A stretch of DNA of 64,000 nucleotides from CAYJDG01 sp964368875. Its GTDB lineage: Bacteria; Pseudomonadota; Alphaproteobacteria; Micavibrionales; Micavibrionaceae. Shown piece after piece: positions 34,548 to 43,633 of this stretch (the stretch's first letter is position 1; every line of letters starts with the position of its first letter). A model generated the notes under the pieces. That model searched no databases, had not been told where the DNA came from, and saw only the letters and a list, made by a program, of their open reading frames with translations. The stretch covers positions 1 through 64,000 of the forward strand of contig CAYJDG010000004.1 in assembly GCA_964368875.1 (NCBI GenBank). Direction: 5' to 3'. The position numbers and the translations under genes were made by a program.

Positions 34548-35111
34548 CTAAAAAATCTTTGCAACCAGGTCTTTGGGAAGAAGCTCTTTCATCGTCTCGG
34601 TCCGCACTTCCAGCAACCCTTCGCGCTCAAGGTTATCAAGGGTAAACGGCCCATAGGAGAGACGGATCAGGCGATTGACGGTCAGGCCGAGCGCTTCCAT
34701 GACATAGCGGATTTCCCGGTTTTTACCTTCCGAGAGCGACACTGTCATCCATGTGTTGGCACTGTCCTGTTTCTTTTCCATGCGTGCATCGATCGAGCCA
34801 TAGCGCACGCCGTTCCAGGTCAGGCCGTTCTTGAGGCTGGCCAGGCGTTTCTCGTTAACGGTGCCATGTACGCGCACGCGGTAGGTGCGCAGCAATCCGG
34901 TTGCCGGCAGCTCAAGGGTGCGCGACAGCTCGCCNNNNNNNNNNNNNNNNNNNNNNNNNNNNNNNNNNNNNNNNNNNNNNNNNNNNNNNNNNNNNNNNNN
35001 NNNNNNNNNNNNNNNNNNNNNNNNNNNNNNNNNNCGCGCCAGAACCTTGGCAATGCGGTCGCCGCGTTCCGGATCGTTGATATTGTCGCCTTTTTTGCTT
35101 TTTTCGGCCAT
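34548..35111 (-). CDS. 23S rRNA pseudouridine synthase (RluB/RsuA family), middle lost in assembly gap
   Basis: The N-terminal 25 codons (ending GDRIAKVLA) are the start of an S4 RNA-binding domain. After the 100-N gap the sequence resumes with GELSRTLELPATGLLRTYRV and SEGKNREIRYVMEALGLTVNRLIRLSYGPF, the C-terminal half of RsuA/RluB enzymes. The rest of S4 and the catalytic Asp motif (usually GRLD..GLLLLTNDG) are missing. From family length about 120 residues are lost, so the real gap should be near 360 bp, not 100. That the frame appears continuous across the N is accidental. Treat as an interrupted gene, not a pseudogene. Confidence 0.85.
   Translation of the reverse strand: MAEKSKKGDNINDPERGDRIAKVLAXXXXXXXXXXXXXXXXXXXXXXXXXXXXXXXXXXGELSRTLELPATGLLRTYRVRVHGTVNEKRLASLKNGLTWNGVRYGSIDARMEKKQDSANTWMTVSLSEGKNREIRYVMEALGLTVNRLIRLSYGPFTLDNLEREGLLEVRTETMKELLPKDLVAKIF
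34935..35034. other. assembly gap, 100 N, inside the pseudouridine synthase gene
   Basis: Exactly 100 N of filler. Both flanks belong to the same gene, so the scaffold join itself is well supported although the length is not. Confidence 0.98.
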
Positions 35112-35128
35112 GCCAGTTACAAACCCTT

Positions 35129-35593
35129 ATGTCTCAGGATCCTGACCATATCGCAATGTCTGCCGCGCTGGAAGAGGCGCGCGCTGCCGCTTTGCGCGAT
35201 GAAGTGCCGATTGGTGCCGTGCTCGTCGATAGCCGCTCTGGCGCAATCGTCGCCCGCGCCGGGAACCGCACGATTGAGCTCGCCGATCCAACCGCGCACG
35301 CTGAAATTCAGGTGATCCGGACGGTCTGTGCCGATGTTGGGCTACAACGCCTGCCCGAGTACGACCTCTATGTCACCCTTGAGCCCTGCCCGATGTGCGC
35401 CGCGGCCATCAGCTACGCCCGCATCCGCCGTCTTGTTTTCGGGGCGACCGACCCCAAAAGCGGCGGCATCACCAGCGCCGTCAAACTGTATGAATTCCCG
35501 CAAATGCATCATAAGCCTGAAGTCGTGAGCGGCCTTTGCGCTGATGACTGCGGCGGGATTTTGAAAGAGTTTTTCGGCGCGAAACGGGCTTAA
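35129..35593 (+). CDS. tadA: tRNA-specific adenosine deaminase
   Basis: Converts A34 to inosine in tRNA-Arg(ACG). The zinc ligands are in HAEIQVIR near residues 55-62 (with the catalytic Glu) and PCPMCAAAISYARI near 86-99. EVPIGAVLVD near residue 24 and RLVFGATDPKSGG near 102 are family marks. At 154 residues it is normal for TadA. It is divergent from the pseudouridine synthase gene by 17 bp, and its stop overlaps the purD stop on the other strand. Confidence 0.93.
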   Translation: MSQDPDHIAMSAALEEARAAALRDEVPIGAVLVDSRSGAIVARAGNRTIELADPTAHAEIQVIRTVCADVGLQRLPEYDLYVTLEPCPMCAAAISYARIRRLVFGATDPKSGGITSAVKLYEFPQMHHKPEVVSGLCADDCGGILKEFFGAKRA

Positions 35594-36873
35594 GCAGCCT
35601 TATCGCTTTTCAGCGCCCGCCAGCCAATGTCCTTGCGGCAGAAGCCCTCCGGCCAGTCGATCTTGGCCACAGCCTGATAGGCCGCTGCCTGTGCCTGTGC
35701 CAGCGTATCGCCAATCGCCGAGACACCGAGCACGCGGCCGCCGACGGCCAGCACTTCGCCGTCCAGCATCGAGGTTCCGGCATGGAAAACGATGGCACCC
35801 GGTACGGCATCCGCCGCATCGAGATTTCTGATCGGTGTATTCTTCGTATACGCGCCCGGATAGCCTTTGGCGGCCATGACCACACAGATCGATGGGTCAT
35901 CCGACCATGACGGTTTGACATCGCGCAGACGGCCAGTCGCCGCAGCATAGAGCATATCGACGAGGTCGCTCTGCAACCGCAGCATCAGTGTCTGGCATTC
36001 CGGATCGCCGAACCGGGCGTTGTACTCCAGCAGTTTTGGCTCACCGTCTACCATCATCAGGCCCGCATAGAGCACGCCCGTGAACGGACAGCCTTCCGCC
36101 TTCATCGCGGCAACGGTCGGGAGGATAATCTCTTCCATGACCTTTTTCTCAAGCGTTGCGGTCATCAGCCGGGCCGGGGAATACGCCCCCATGCCGCCGG
36201 TATTCGGGCCGGTATCGCCGTCGCCGACGCGCTTATGATCCTGCGCGGTGGTGAGATAAAGGGCGCTTTCGCCATCTGAAATCGCAAAGAAGCTGATTTC
36301 TTCGCCATCAAGAAATTCTTCGATGACGATCGAGGCCTCAGTGTTGGTCAAACTGTTCCCTGAGAGCATATCTGTTGCAGCTGCCTTGGCCTCTTCGACC
36401 GTCATGGCCACGACCACGCCTTTACCAGCGGCAAGGCCATCGGCCTTGATCACGATGGGGGCTCCGGTTTTATTAATAAAGCCAAGCGCCTTATCGAGTT
36501 CGATAAAACGCTGATAGGTCGCGGTCGGGATATAATATTTGCGGCAGAGGTCTTTCATGAAGCCCTTGGAGCCTTCGAGCTGGGCCGCTTTTTGCGACGG
36601 GCCGAAGGTCGGGATTTTTAGCTCTTTGAGGCGGTCGACGATGCCAAGCACCAGCGGCACTTCGGGGCCGACGACGACGAAGTCGATTTTTTTATCCTGC
36701 GCGAACTGAACCAGCGCGTCGATCTCATCGACTTTGATCGGCACACATTCCGCTACCTGCGCGATCCCGGCATTGCCGGGTGCACAATACAGCGTATCGC
36801 ATTTCTCAGATTGCGAGAGTTTCCAGGCCAGCGCATGTTCACGGCCGCCGGAGCCGATCAGAAGGATTTTCAT
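35590..36873 (-). CDS. purD: phosphoribosylamine-glycine ligase
   Basis: ATP-grasp enzyme of purine synthesis joining glycine to phosphoribosylamine. The N-terminus KILLIGSGGREHALAWKLSQS is diagnostic, followed by PEVPLVLGIVDRL and GPSQKAAQLEGSKGFMKD near residues 93-110. NTGGMGAYSPA near 226 and EYNARFGDPECQTLM near 280-294 are the metal and substrate sites. At 427 residues it is complete. Monocistronic by spacing: 23 bp separate it from putA upstream on the same strand. Confidence 0.97.
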   Translation of the reverse strand: MKILLIGSGGREHALAWKLSQSEKCDTLYCAPGNAGIAQVAECVPIKVDEIDALVQFAQDKKIDFVVVGPEVPLVLGIVDRLKELKIPTFGPSQKAAQLEGSKGFMKDLCRKYYIPTATYQRFIELDKALGFINKTGAPIVIKADGLAAGKGVVVAMTVEEAKAAATDMLSGNSLTNTEASIVIEEFLDGEEISFFAISDGESALYLTTAQDHKRVGDGDTGPNTGGMGAYSPARLMTATLEKKVMEEIILPTVAAMKAEGCPFTGVLYAGLMMVDGEPKLLEYNARFGDPECQTLMLRLQSDLVDMLYAAATGRLRDVKPSWSDDPSICVVMAAKGYPGAYTKNTPIRNLDAADAVPGAIVFHAGTSMLDGEVLAVGGRVLGVSAIGDTLAQAQAAAYQAVAKIDWPEGFCRKDIGWRALKSDKAA

Positions 36874-36896
36874 AGGCCTTTATAAGCAGGTTTGCT

Positions 36897-39800
36897 TCAG
36901 TCTTCAACACTTGCGAGCAAGGCAATATTGCCCCCGGTCGCCGTCGTGTTGATGCTGACGGTCTTTTCGGTCGCAAACCGGTGCAGGTAATACGGCCCGC
37001 CCGCTTTTGGCCCAGTGCCTGAGAGGCCCCGTCCGCCGAATGGCTGGACGCCCACGACTGCGCCGATGATGCTGCGGTTTATATAGATATTCCCCGCCTG
37101 AACAGCAGCGGTCGTTGCAGCAGTGCGTTCCTGCAGACGGCTGTGTAGCCCGAAGGTCAGGCCATACCCCGTTGCGTTCAATTCTTCGATTATCTTCTCG
37201 CGGTCTTTTGCTGCATACCGGATCACGTGCAACACAGGTCCGAAGACCTCGCGCGGCAGGCGTCTGATGCTGTCAATTTCATAGGCGCACGGCGCAATAA
37301 ACCAGCCCGGCAGGGTATCCGCCATGGGCGCGCGCCCGATCAGCTTGCCAAATCCTTGCAGGCTTTCGACATGCTGCGAGAGGCCTTTCAGGGCATCGGC
37401 ATCGATAACGGGGCCGACATCGGTTGCGGGATCGCGCGGATCGCCAACTTTCAGCTCAGCCAACGCGCCGCGCAGGAAAGATATCATTTTGTCGGCAATT
37501 TCGTTTTGTAGGTAAAGCACGCGGAGCGCCGAACAGCGCTGTCCAGCAGAGCCGAAGGCGCTCAGGATCACATCATCGATTACCTGTTCCGGCAAAGCGG
37601 TCGAATCGACGATCATCGCGTTCTGACCGCCGGTTTCAGCGATCAACGGCACAATCGGGCCATCTTTCGCGGCCAGCGTCCGGTTGATCAGGCGGGCGAC
37701 ATCGGTTGAGCCGGTAAAGGCCACGCCATCAACTCCGTCATGCGCGGTGAGCGCAGCCCCGATACGGCCATCGCCGGGGAGGAGAGTAATCACTTCAGAG
37801 GGTATTCCGGCTTCCAACAGCAGTTTCACTGCTTCAAAGGCAATCACGGGTGTCTGTTCGGCAGGCTTGGCGATCACAGCGTTCCCCGCCATCAGGGCCG
37901 CAGCAATCTGCCCCATAAAAATGGCCAGCGGGAAATTCCATGGGCTGATACAGACGAAAACACCGCGCCCCTCGAGCGTCAGGCGGTTGTCTTCCCCGGT
38001 CGGACCCGGCAGATACACACCCTCCGGCGCAAAATCCTCTATGCCGCGTGCCGCATAATAGCGGCAGAAATCGACGGCTTCACGCACTTCGCTGATTGCA
38101 TCATAAATGGTCTTACCACCCTCATGCTGCAAGATCCCGATCAGGCGCGGCGTATCGCGCTCCATCAGATCGGCCATTTTGTTTAAAGCTGCGGCCCGCT
38201 CGCTCGCCGGTATTTTCGACCACGCTGCAAAGCCTCTGCGGGCGACGTTGAAGGCGAGATCGATGCGGTCGGCGGTCGTATCCCAGATTTCAGCCAGAGC
38301 CTCGCCTGTATTGGCCGGGCAGGTTTGCACCTGTTTCGCGCCGCTCTTGATCGGATATTCACCCTTGATGATTGGCGTGACGGCCAGACTGCGCAGAGTT
38401 TGCGCCGCCGGAATTGCTGCAAAAAAGCCCTCCCTTGTAGCCCCGTGAGAAAGATCGATGCCGCGTGAATTGCTGCGCTCAGGCTGGAATACGTCCTGCG
38501 GCAAAGGCAGGCGTGATTGGCGTTTTTCTTCATGCGCACACACTTTGGCGACCGGATCGGCAATCACTTCGGACGCCGCTGTCGTGCCGCGCACTTTGCT
38601 GACAAAGGACGTATTCGCCCCGTTTTCCAGCATCCGGCGCACCAGATAGGCGAGGAGGTCTTCGTAACTGCCAACCGGGGCATAAACCGTCACCGGCACA
38701 CGGTGTTCGGCCAGAACCTGATCGTGCAGAACCGTGCCCATACCGTGCAGGCGCTGGAATTCAAACCCATCTTTCTTTTCCCCAGCCATCTCGAGAATTG
38801 CTGCGACCGTGTGGGCGTTGTGGGTTGCGAACATCGGGCGAATAGGCCCGCGCAGGGCAAGCAGTTTCTGGGCGCAGGCGAGATAGGACAGATCCGTATT
38901 GATCTTGCGCGTAAAGACCGGATAGTCAGGCAAACCGCCCACTTGGGCGCGTTTGATTTCGGTATCCCAATAGGCCCCTTTGACGAGCCGTACCTGCAGC
39001 TGGCGGCCAGCGCGCGCCGCCAGCGGTCCGATCTCATCGATCAGTTTAAAACACCGCTTATCATAGGCCTGAATGGCCATACCGAAGCCGTCCCAGCCAG
39101 CGAGATCGGGCAGGGTCGCAACCGCCGATAAAATCTCCCAGGCCAGCTCCAGCCGATCGGCCTCTTCGGCATCGACCGTCAATGAGATATTGCTCCGGGC
39201 GGCAAGGCGGCAGAGCGCTGAGAGCCGCTCTATCAGGGCAGGGACACAGAGATCATGCTGCGCCCAGCTGTAGCGCGGATAAAGGGCTGAGAGTTTGACC
39301 GACATCCCCGGTCGCGCCTGTAACGAGAGGCCCGGATCACCCGCTTTGCCGATCTTCTCGGCGGCCATCGCGTAGCTTTCGAAATAGCGGGTGGCGTCCT
39401 CAGCGGTGCGCGCCCCTTCGCCCAGCATGTCGTAGGACATACGGTAGCCTTGTTTTTCGTGCTTTTTCGCAGCATCCGCCGCTTTGTCAATTGTCTCACC
39501 CAGCACGAATTGCTGGCCGATGCGGCGGATGGCTTCTTCCATGCTGCGCCGGATGACCGGGCGGCCAAGGTCGCCGAGGAAAGACCCCAGCGTCTTTTGC
39601 GCCAGCCCCATGCCGAGGCCCGCGAGTTTCATCAAACCTGACCCTGACGCCTGCCAGTTACCTGCCGCCATTTTTTCGCCGATCAAGGCATCGGCGGTCG
39701 CGCTATCCGGCACCCGCAGCAAGGCTTCCGCGAGCGTCATCAGGGCGAGGCCTTCCGGACTGCTCAAGGGATAGGTTTCAAGGAAACTCTCGATCTCACT

Positions 39801-39956
39801 CATGCCCGCTTTCTGGTCGCGGATATGGCGAATGAATACTTCAGCCTGAAGGGCGACGCGGCGGGCGCGGTCTGCGTCCCATTTGAGGGCGGCCAGCAGG
39901 TCGTCCACACAGGCGGCTTCGTCACGGAGATGGGCAGTTGCAAAGGAGGGGTGCAT
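36897..39956 (-). CDS. putA: bifunctional proline dehydrogenase / glutamate-semialdehyde dehydrogenase
   Basis: Oxidises proline to glutamate in two steps with substrate channelling. The FAD-binding proline dehydrogenase barrel covers about residues 160-430 (KLSALYPRYSWAQHD, RLVKGAYWDTEIKRAQ, TVYAPVGSYEDLLAYLVRR). The aldehyde dehydrogenase part covers about 480-1000, with IAETGGQNAMIVDST and the catalytic Cys in GSAGQRCSALRVL. At 1,019 residues it is the short form without the N-terminal ribbon-helix-helix DNA-binding domain, so it should not repress its own gene. Together with glutamate dehydrogenase in the window it gives a route from proline to 2-oxoglutarate. Confidence 0.97.
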   Translation of the reverse strand: MHPSFATAHLRDEAACVDDLLAALKWDADRARRVALQAEVFIRHIRDQKAGMSEIESFLETYPLSSPEGLALMTLAEALLRVPDSATADALIGEKMAAGNWQASGSGLMKLAGLGMGLAQKTLGSFLGDLGRPVIRRSMEEAIRRIGQQFVLGETIDKAADAAKKHEKQGYRMSYDMLGEGARTAEDATRYFESYAMAAEKIGKAGDPGLSLQARPGMSVKLSALYPRYSWAQHDLCVPALIERLSALCRLAARSNISLTVDAEEADRLELAWEILSAVATLPDLAGWDGFGMAIQAYDKRCFKLIDEIGPLAARAGRQLQVRLVKGAYWDTEIKRAQVGGLPDYPVFTRKINTDLSYLACAQKLLALRGPIRPMFATHNAHTVAAILEMAGEKKDGFEFQRLHGMGTVLHDQVLAEHRVPVTVYAPVGSYEDLLAYLVRRMLENGANTSFVSKVRGTTAASEVIADPVAKVCAHEEKRQSRLPLPQDVFQPERSNSRGIDLSHGATREGFFAAIPAAQTLRSLAVTPIIKGEYPIKSGAKQVQTCPANTGEALAEIWDTTADRIDLAFNVARRGFAAWSKIPASERAAALNKMADLMERDTPRLIGILQHEGGKTIYDAISEVREAVDFCRYYAARGIEDFAPEGVYLPGPTGEDNRLTLEGRGVFVCISPWNFPLAIFMGQIAAALMAGNAVIAKPAEQTPVIAFEAVKLLLEAGIPSEVITLLPGDGRIGAALTAHDGVDGVAFTGSTDVARLINRTLAAKDGPIVPLIAETGGQNAMIVDSTALPEQVIDDVILSAFGSAGQRCSALRVLYLQNEIADKMISFLRGALAELKVGDPRDPATDVGPVIDADALKGLSQHVESLQGFGKLIGRAPMADTLPGWFIAPCAYEIDSIRRLPREVFGPVLHVIRYAAKDREKIIEELNATGYGLTFGLHSRLQERTAATTAAVQAGNIYINRSIIGAVVGVQPFGGRGLSGTGPKAGGPYYLHRFATEKTVSINTTATGGNIALLASVED

Positions 39957-39999
39957 GGGGTTTAAGATACCATTGTTTCGCGCGAAAGAAAGCTACGCC

Positions 40000-41334
40000 A
40001 TGGCCGACCCGACAAATGTTCCAGAACTCAGTGTATCGGAACTCGCTCAATCCCTGAAACGCACGCTTGAGGACACCTATGGCCGGGTGCGGGTCCGGGG
40101 TGAATTGTCCAAGGTTAAAGTCCACACGTCCGGCCATCTTTACTCCGACCTCAAGGATGCCGATTCGGTCATCAACCTGATCTGCTGGCGGGGCAGCCTC
40201 GCCAAGCTCGCGATCAAACCCGAGGAAGGTCTAGAGGTCATCTGCACGGGCAAGATCACCACCTACCCCGCACGCTCGAATTACCAGTTGGTGGTTGACC
40301 AGATGGAGCTGGCCGGACAAGGCGCCCTCCTCAAAATGCTGGAAGACCGCCGCAAAAAACTCACTGCCGAAGGTCTGTTCGAACCGGGCCGGAAAAAGGC
40401 TCTCCCTTATCTTCCGCGCGTCATCGGCGTGGTCACTTCGCCTACGGGCGCAGTCATTCGCGATATCATTCACCGCCTTGACGACCGCTTTCCCTGCCAT
40501 GTTCTGGTGTGGCCCGTGCCGGTCCAAGGTGATGGAGCCGCGGCAAAAATTGCTGCAGCAATTCGCGGCTTCGCCGCCCTGCCGGAGAACGGTAAAACCC
40601 CGCGTCCTGATCTCTTGATTGTCGCCCGCGGCGGTGGCTCGCTCGAAGATTTGATGCCCTTCAACGAGGAAGAGGTCGTGCGCGCCGTCGCTGAATGCTC
40701 CATTCCTTTGATCTCCGCCGTCGGCCATGAAACCGACACCACCCTGATTGATTTCGCAGCCGACCGCCGCGCCCCGACACCGACCGCGGCTGCCGAAATG
40801 GCTGTCCCTGAACGTCTGCCCCTGCTTGGTCTCACGCAGGAGAACGGCCAGCGCATGATGCAATCCCTGCAACGGATCTTGCGCGAACACCGCCAGAAAC
40901 TGGCGACTTTGCAGGCCAAACTCGGGGATCCTTTGCGCCTGCTGGAAATACAAAATCAGGCCTTCGACCATGCCAGCGACCGCCTTTTTCAGGGCATGCG
41001 CGGACAGGTTCAACATAAACGGCAAGCCCTCCTTGAAGTCTCCAGCCGCCTCCTCCATCCGCGGGAACGCATCGCGCAGGCCCGTCAGGCACTCGGCTTC
41101 CAGACCCCGCAACTCTCCCGGCTGGGTGCGCGTCTGACCAGCGATGCGCAAGAGAAACTCGACCGCGCGTTCCAGCTGCTCAAGGTCATGTCTTATACCA
41201 ATACTCTGCAACGTGGCTTCGCCGTTGTGCGCAATGATCAGGGCCAGTTGGTCAGCGGGGTTGTCCAGACATCGTCAGGGCAAGCCTTAAACGTCGAGTT
41301 TGCCGACGGCAGTGTGAAAACGCGGGTTGAATAA
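40000..41334 (+). CDS. xseA: exodeoxyribonuclease VII large subunit
   Basis: Subunit of the nuclease that degrades single-stranded DNA. The N-terminal OB fold begins VPELSVSELAQSLKRTLEDTYGRVRVRGELS and contains SGHLYSDLKD. The catalytic domain has RVIGVVTSPTGAVIRDIIHR near residues 141-160, LIVARGGGSLEDL near 206-218 and SAVGHETDTTLIDFAAD near 240-256. A long coiled region follows. Starts at 39883 and 39955 are open, but ATG at 40000 gives the usual N-terminus and 444 residues. The gene for the small subunit XseB is not next to it. Confidence 0.95.
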   Translation: MADPTNVPELSVSELAQSLKRTLEDTYGRVRVRGELSKVKVHTSGHLYSDLKDADSVINLICWRGSLAKLAIKPEEGLEVICTGKITTYPARSNYQLVVDQMELAGQGALLKMLEDRRKKLTAEGLFEPGRKKALPYLPRVIGVVTSPTGAVIRDIIHRLDDRFPCHVLVWPVPVQGDGAAAKIAAAIRGFAALPENGKTPRPDLLIVARGGGSLEDLMPFNEEEVVRAVAECSIPLISAVGHETDTTLIDFAADRRAPTPTAAAEMAVPERLPLLGLTQENGQRMMQSLQRILREHRQKLATLQAKLGDPLRLLEIQNQAFDHASDRLFQGMRGQVQHKRQALLEVSSRLLHPRERIAQARQALGFQTPQLSRLGARLTSDAQEKLDRAFQLLKVMSYTNTLQRGFAVVRNDQGQLVSGVVQTSSGQALNVEFADGSVKTRVE

Positions 41335-41893
41335 CCCTCAGAAATACCCTAAATCTGAGCACGTTTTCGAAAAAGCGGGTATACTGGACCACATGCGCGA
41401 CAGTCTGAAAGAACTGATGGACCGGCTCGGGGTAACCTATGAGCTCTCACCATACGAGACCTACCCGGTCTCGGTGATGGAGGGTAACATCACCTGCAGC
41501 GCAGAAGTGCGCATGAATCCTGATGGCAACGAAGTCGAAGCGGAAATCCAGCTGCTGCGCGAAGAGCCTGAACCCGGTAAAAAGCCAGTCGAACAGATTC
41601 TCTGGATGAAGGCCACGCCCCATGTCCAGACCAAGTGGTCGGTCAAGGATTTGCGCATCAAGAATGAGAACTGGGTCGGCAAGGTTTATAACTGGGAAGA
41701 GAAATGCTGCAATTTCCTGCGCGCCGTTATCGGTGAGCTTGCTTTGGGCAATATGCCGGATATAGAAGCGTTGCTCGAGCGCGAGATGAAGGAAAAAGAA
41801 CGCTTCGGCGACCAGCGCGGCTCAGGCGCAGGTAAATCCCCGAAAATCCGCCCGGGCCAATTGCTCGACATGAAAAAGGGCCAAGGCTTCTAA
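41327..41893 (+). CDS. hypothetical protein, 188 aa
   Basis: The ATG lies inside the last codons of xseA (eight-base overlap), suggesting coupling. ATG at 41393 (MRDSLKELMDRLG) would remove 22 residues and cannot be excluded. The product is acidic to neutral and soluble. It has a beta-rich middle (YPVSVMEGNITCSAEVRMNP), a Trp-rich section (TKWSVKDLRIKNENWVGKVYNWEEK) and a basic tail. I do not recognise a family. Its stop is followed by a small GGGTT/AACCC hairpin facing the terD gene. Confidence 0.7.
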   Translation: MNNPQKYPKSEHVFEKAGILDHMRDSLKELMDRLGVTYELSPYETYPVSVMEGNITCSAEVRMNPDGNEVEAEIQLLREEPEPGKKPVEQILWMKATPHVQTKWSVKDLRIKNENWVGKVYNWEEKCCNFLRAVIGELALGNMPDIEALLEREMKEKERFGDQRGSGAGKSPKIRPGQLLDMKKGQGF

Positions 41894-41912
41894 AGCTGGG
41901 TTCTAAAAACCC

Positions 41913-42629
41913 TTATAAAGCGACGATAATCCCGTAATCCGTCGCGATTTTCCCAAGCCCGCCGGCTTCAAAACGCGCTGTTCCTTCAAAGTACCAATTA
42001 GGGCCTTCGCGGATCAGCATGCCGACAATCAGCGCTGTCGTCTTGGGGTTTTCCTGAAACTCCTTGTCGAGATTGAAGCGCATGATCTCGGTTTTGGTTT
42101 CTTTATTGATAACGCGCAGGAAACAATTGCGCACGTTGTTGAAGGTGTGGTTGCGCAGGGCTGCTTCGTAGATTGAAACGACAAACGCCGTTCTGCTGAC
42201 CTCAAAGGGCAGCGCCATCAGGTCGATATGAATGATCTCGTCATCGCCGTCGCCGGCGCCGGTGCGGTTATCGCCCTCATGAACGACGGAGCCATCGGCG
42301 CTTTTCAGGCAGTTATAAAAAACGAAATCTTCGTCGGCGGCGGTTTTATCATGCCGGTCGAGCAGGAAAACACTGGCATCGAGGTCAGGCGCCTCGTTTT
42401 CAAAGCCGATGACATCCCAGCCAACTCCGACCGTGATGTATTTAAGGGTCGGGTCGAGCTTAGTCAGGCTGACCTGCTCGCCTGGTTTCAGGTGATAGGA
42501 TTTATCGTTGGGGTCTTTGTTGGCCTCCGGGTCGAACGGCGCAACCTTGTCGTCCGGGTTGGGCGCATCGGCTCCGGTCGGATCGCCAAAATCTATGCGG
42601 GGGCCAGCAGTTGCCTCGGTTTCACTCAT
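41913..42629 (-). CDS. TerD family (tellurium-resistance/stress) protein
   Basis: Calcium-binding beta-sandwich protein of the ter stress systems. After a Pro/Asp-rich leader (residues 1-45) comes the TerD domain: KPGEQVSLTKLDPTLKYITVGVGWDV near residues 47-72, then DLDASVFLLDRHDK, HEGDNRTGAGDGDDE (calcium-binding acidic loop) and VSIYEAALRNHTF. The C-terminal FNLDKEFQENPKTTALIVG is typical. At 238 residues it is a little longer than TerD proper because of the leader. It follows a TerA-like gene on the same strand by about 120 bp. Confidence 0.92.
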   Translation of the reverse strand: MSETEATAGPRIDFGDPTGADAPNPDDKVAPFDPEANKDPNDKSYHLKPGEQVSLTKLDPTLKYITVGVGWDVIGFENEAPDLDASVFLLDRHDKTAADEDFVFYNCLKSADGSVVHEGDNRTGAGDGDDEIIHIDLMALPFEVSRTAFVVSIYEAALRNHTFNNVRNCFLRVINKETKTEIMRFNLDKEFQENPKTTALIVGMLIREGPNWYFEGTARFEAGGLGKIATDYGIIVAL

Positions 42630-42750
42630 GTTTTGATTCCATTACTTATGTCTGGCCGGATAGCCGAAGATCACAGCTTACCCATAGATTCTTACCAAAA
42701 GCTGAAGCCCGGTGCCATGCCGAAAGCGCGGAGACGGGCCAATCCTTCGA

Positions 42751-43554
42751 CTATTCTGCCGCCGGGGAGGCCTCATGCGCTGTTTTAGACCCCGTATCCC
42801 ATTCAAGCCCGTAACCAAACGCCCGGTCCATTTCGGCGTGACCGGCGAAATATTCGGTGTAATTGGTCAATTTGATCCCGTCGCGGACGTTTTCAAGCCC
42901 GGCGATTGAACAGATACTTAAGTGTTTGTGATGGCTTGCAAGCGTTACGATCATCGGCTTCTGGCCGGGTACACGGACCTGAATTTGGGGTCTGCACATC
43001 GCCCAGTCGAGCGCGCCCTTGTAGATGTAAATATAAACCAGCATGCGGCGGATTTTCGGCCACATCGGGCCATTGATATGGATGGCTTCGTCATCGCCCT
43101 GCTTGTTGCCGGTCTGCTCGTCTCCGGACAAGGACATATATGGCATCGATTTATAATTGCCCATCTGGTTGCCGAAGGCCTGAATCGCGCCACGGTGCCC
43201 GTCCTGTAATTCATAAAGGCAGCCGAGATCGAGATCGATATTGGCCATGCGCTTTTTATGAAAGAGCCTGCCCATAAAAGATTCATCCGGCACCATGCGG
43301 TTGTCCCATGCCGCAGCAATCGTAATGTCGCCGAAGCCGCCCGGCGGTGGCGAGACCGAGAGCGTATCGTCGCGGCTGCCCAGAAAATCGGCGCTGCCGG
43401 AATTGGTATTGCGGTCGATATACCCGGCGGCACCCCGCGCGCGCCCGTGTCCGGAGAAAGTGCCCCGTTCGCGGTTGGCATCGATCAGTGCCTGCTGCAC
43501 GTCTTCGGGTTTTTTGGTCTGATTGAAACTGGCTGAGAAATCGTCGTTTGGCAT
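42751..43554 (-). CDS. TerA-like protein of the TerD superfamily
   Basis: The first 80 residues are Gly/Ser-rich and poorly ordered. The rest follows the TerD fold: ITIAAAWDNRMVP near residue 76, ANIDLDLGCLYELQDG near 98-113, SGDEQTGNKQGDDEAIHING (acidic loop) near 143-162, and VYIYIYKGALDWAM near 172. The final PMIVTLASHHKHLSICSIAGLENV and Tyr-rich segment match the C-terminal domain of TerA. It forms a small ter group with the downstream TerD gene. TerB, TerC and TerF-type genes are absent from the window. Confidence 0.85.
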   Translation of the reverse strand: MPNDDFSASFNQTKKPEDVQQALIDANRERGTFSGHGRARGAAGYIDRNTNSGSADFLGSRDDTLSVSPPPGGFGDITIAAAWDNRMVPDESFMGRLFHKKRMANIDLDLGCLYELQDGHRGAIQAFGNQMGNYKSMPYMSLSGDEQTGNKQGDDEAIHINGPMWPKIRRMLVYIYIYKGALDWAMCRPQIQVRVPGQKPMIVTLASHHKHLSICSIAGLENVRDGIKLTNYTEYFAGHAEMDRAFGYGLEWDTGSKTAHEASPAAE

Positions 43555-43633
43555 GGGGTCTGGCTCCGCTAAGGCAACCAGAATACCTCAAATGACAGGG
43601 CGGCGGGAAGGGCGTAAATGAACGCGGGCGCAG

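Noticed and set aside
41898..41912. Small hairpin GGGTT-CTAAA-AACCC between the xseA-linked gene and terD
   Set aside because: Stem of only five pairs and no T run on either strand; too weak to call a terminator.
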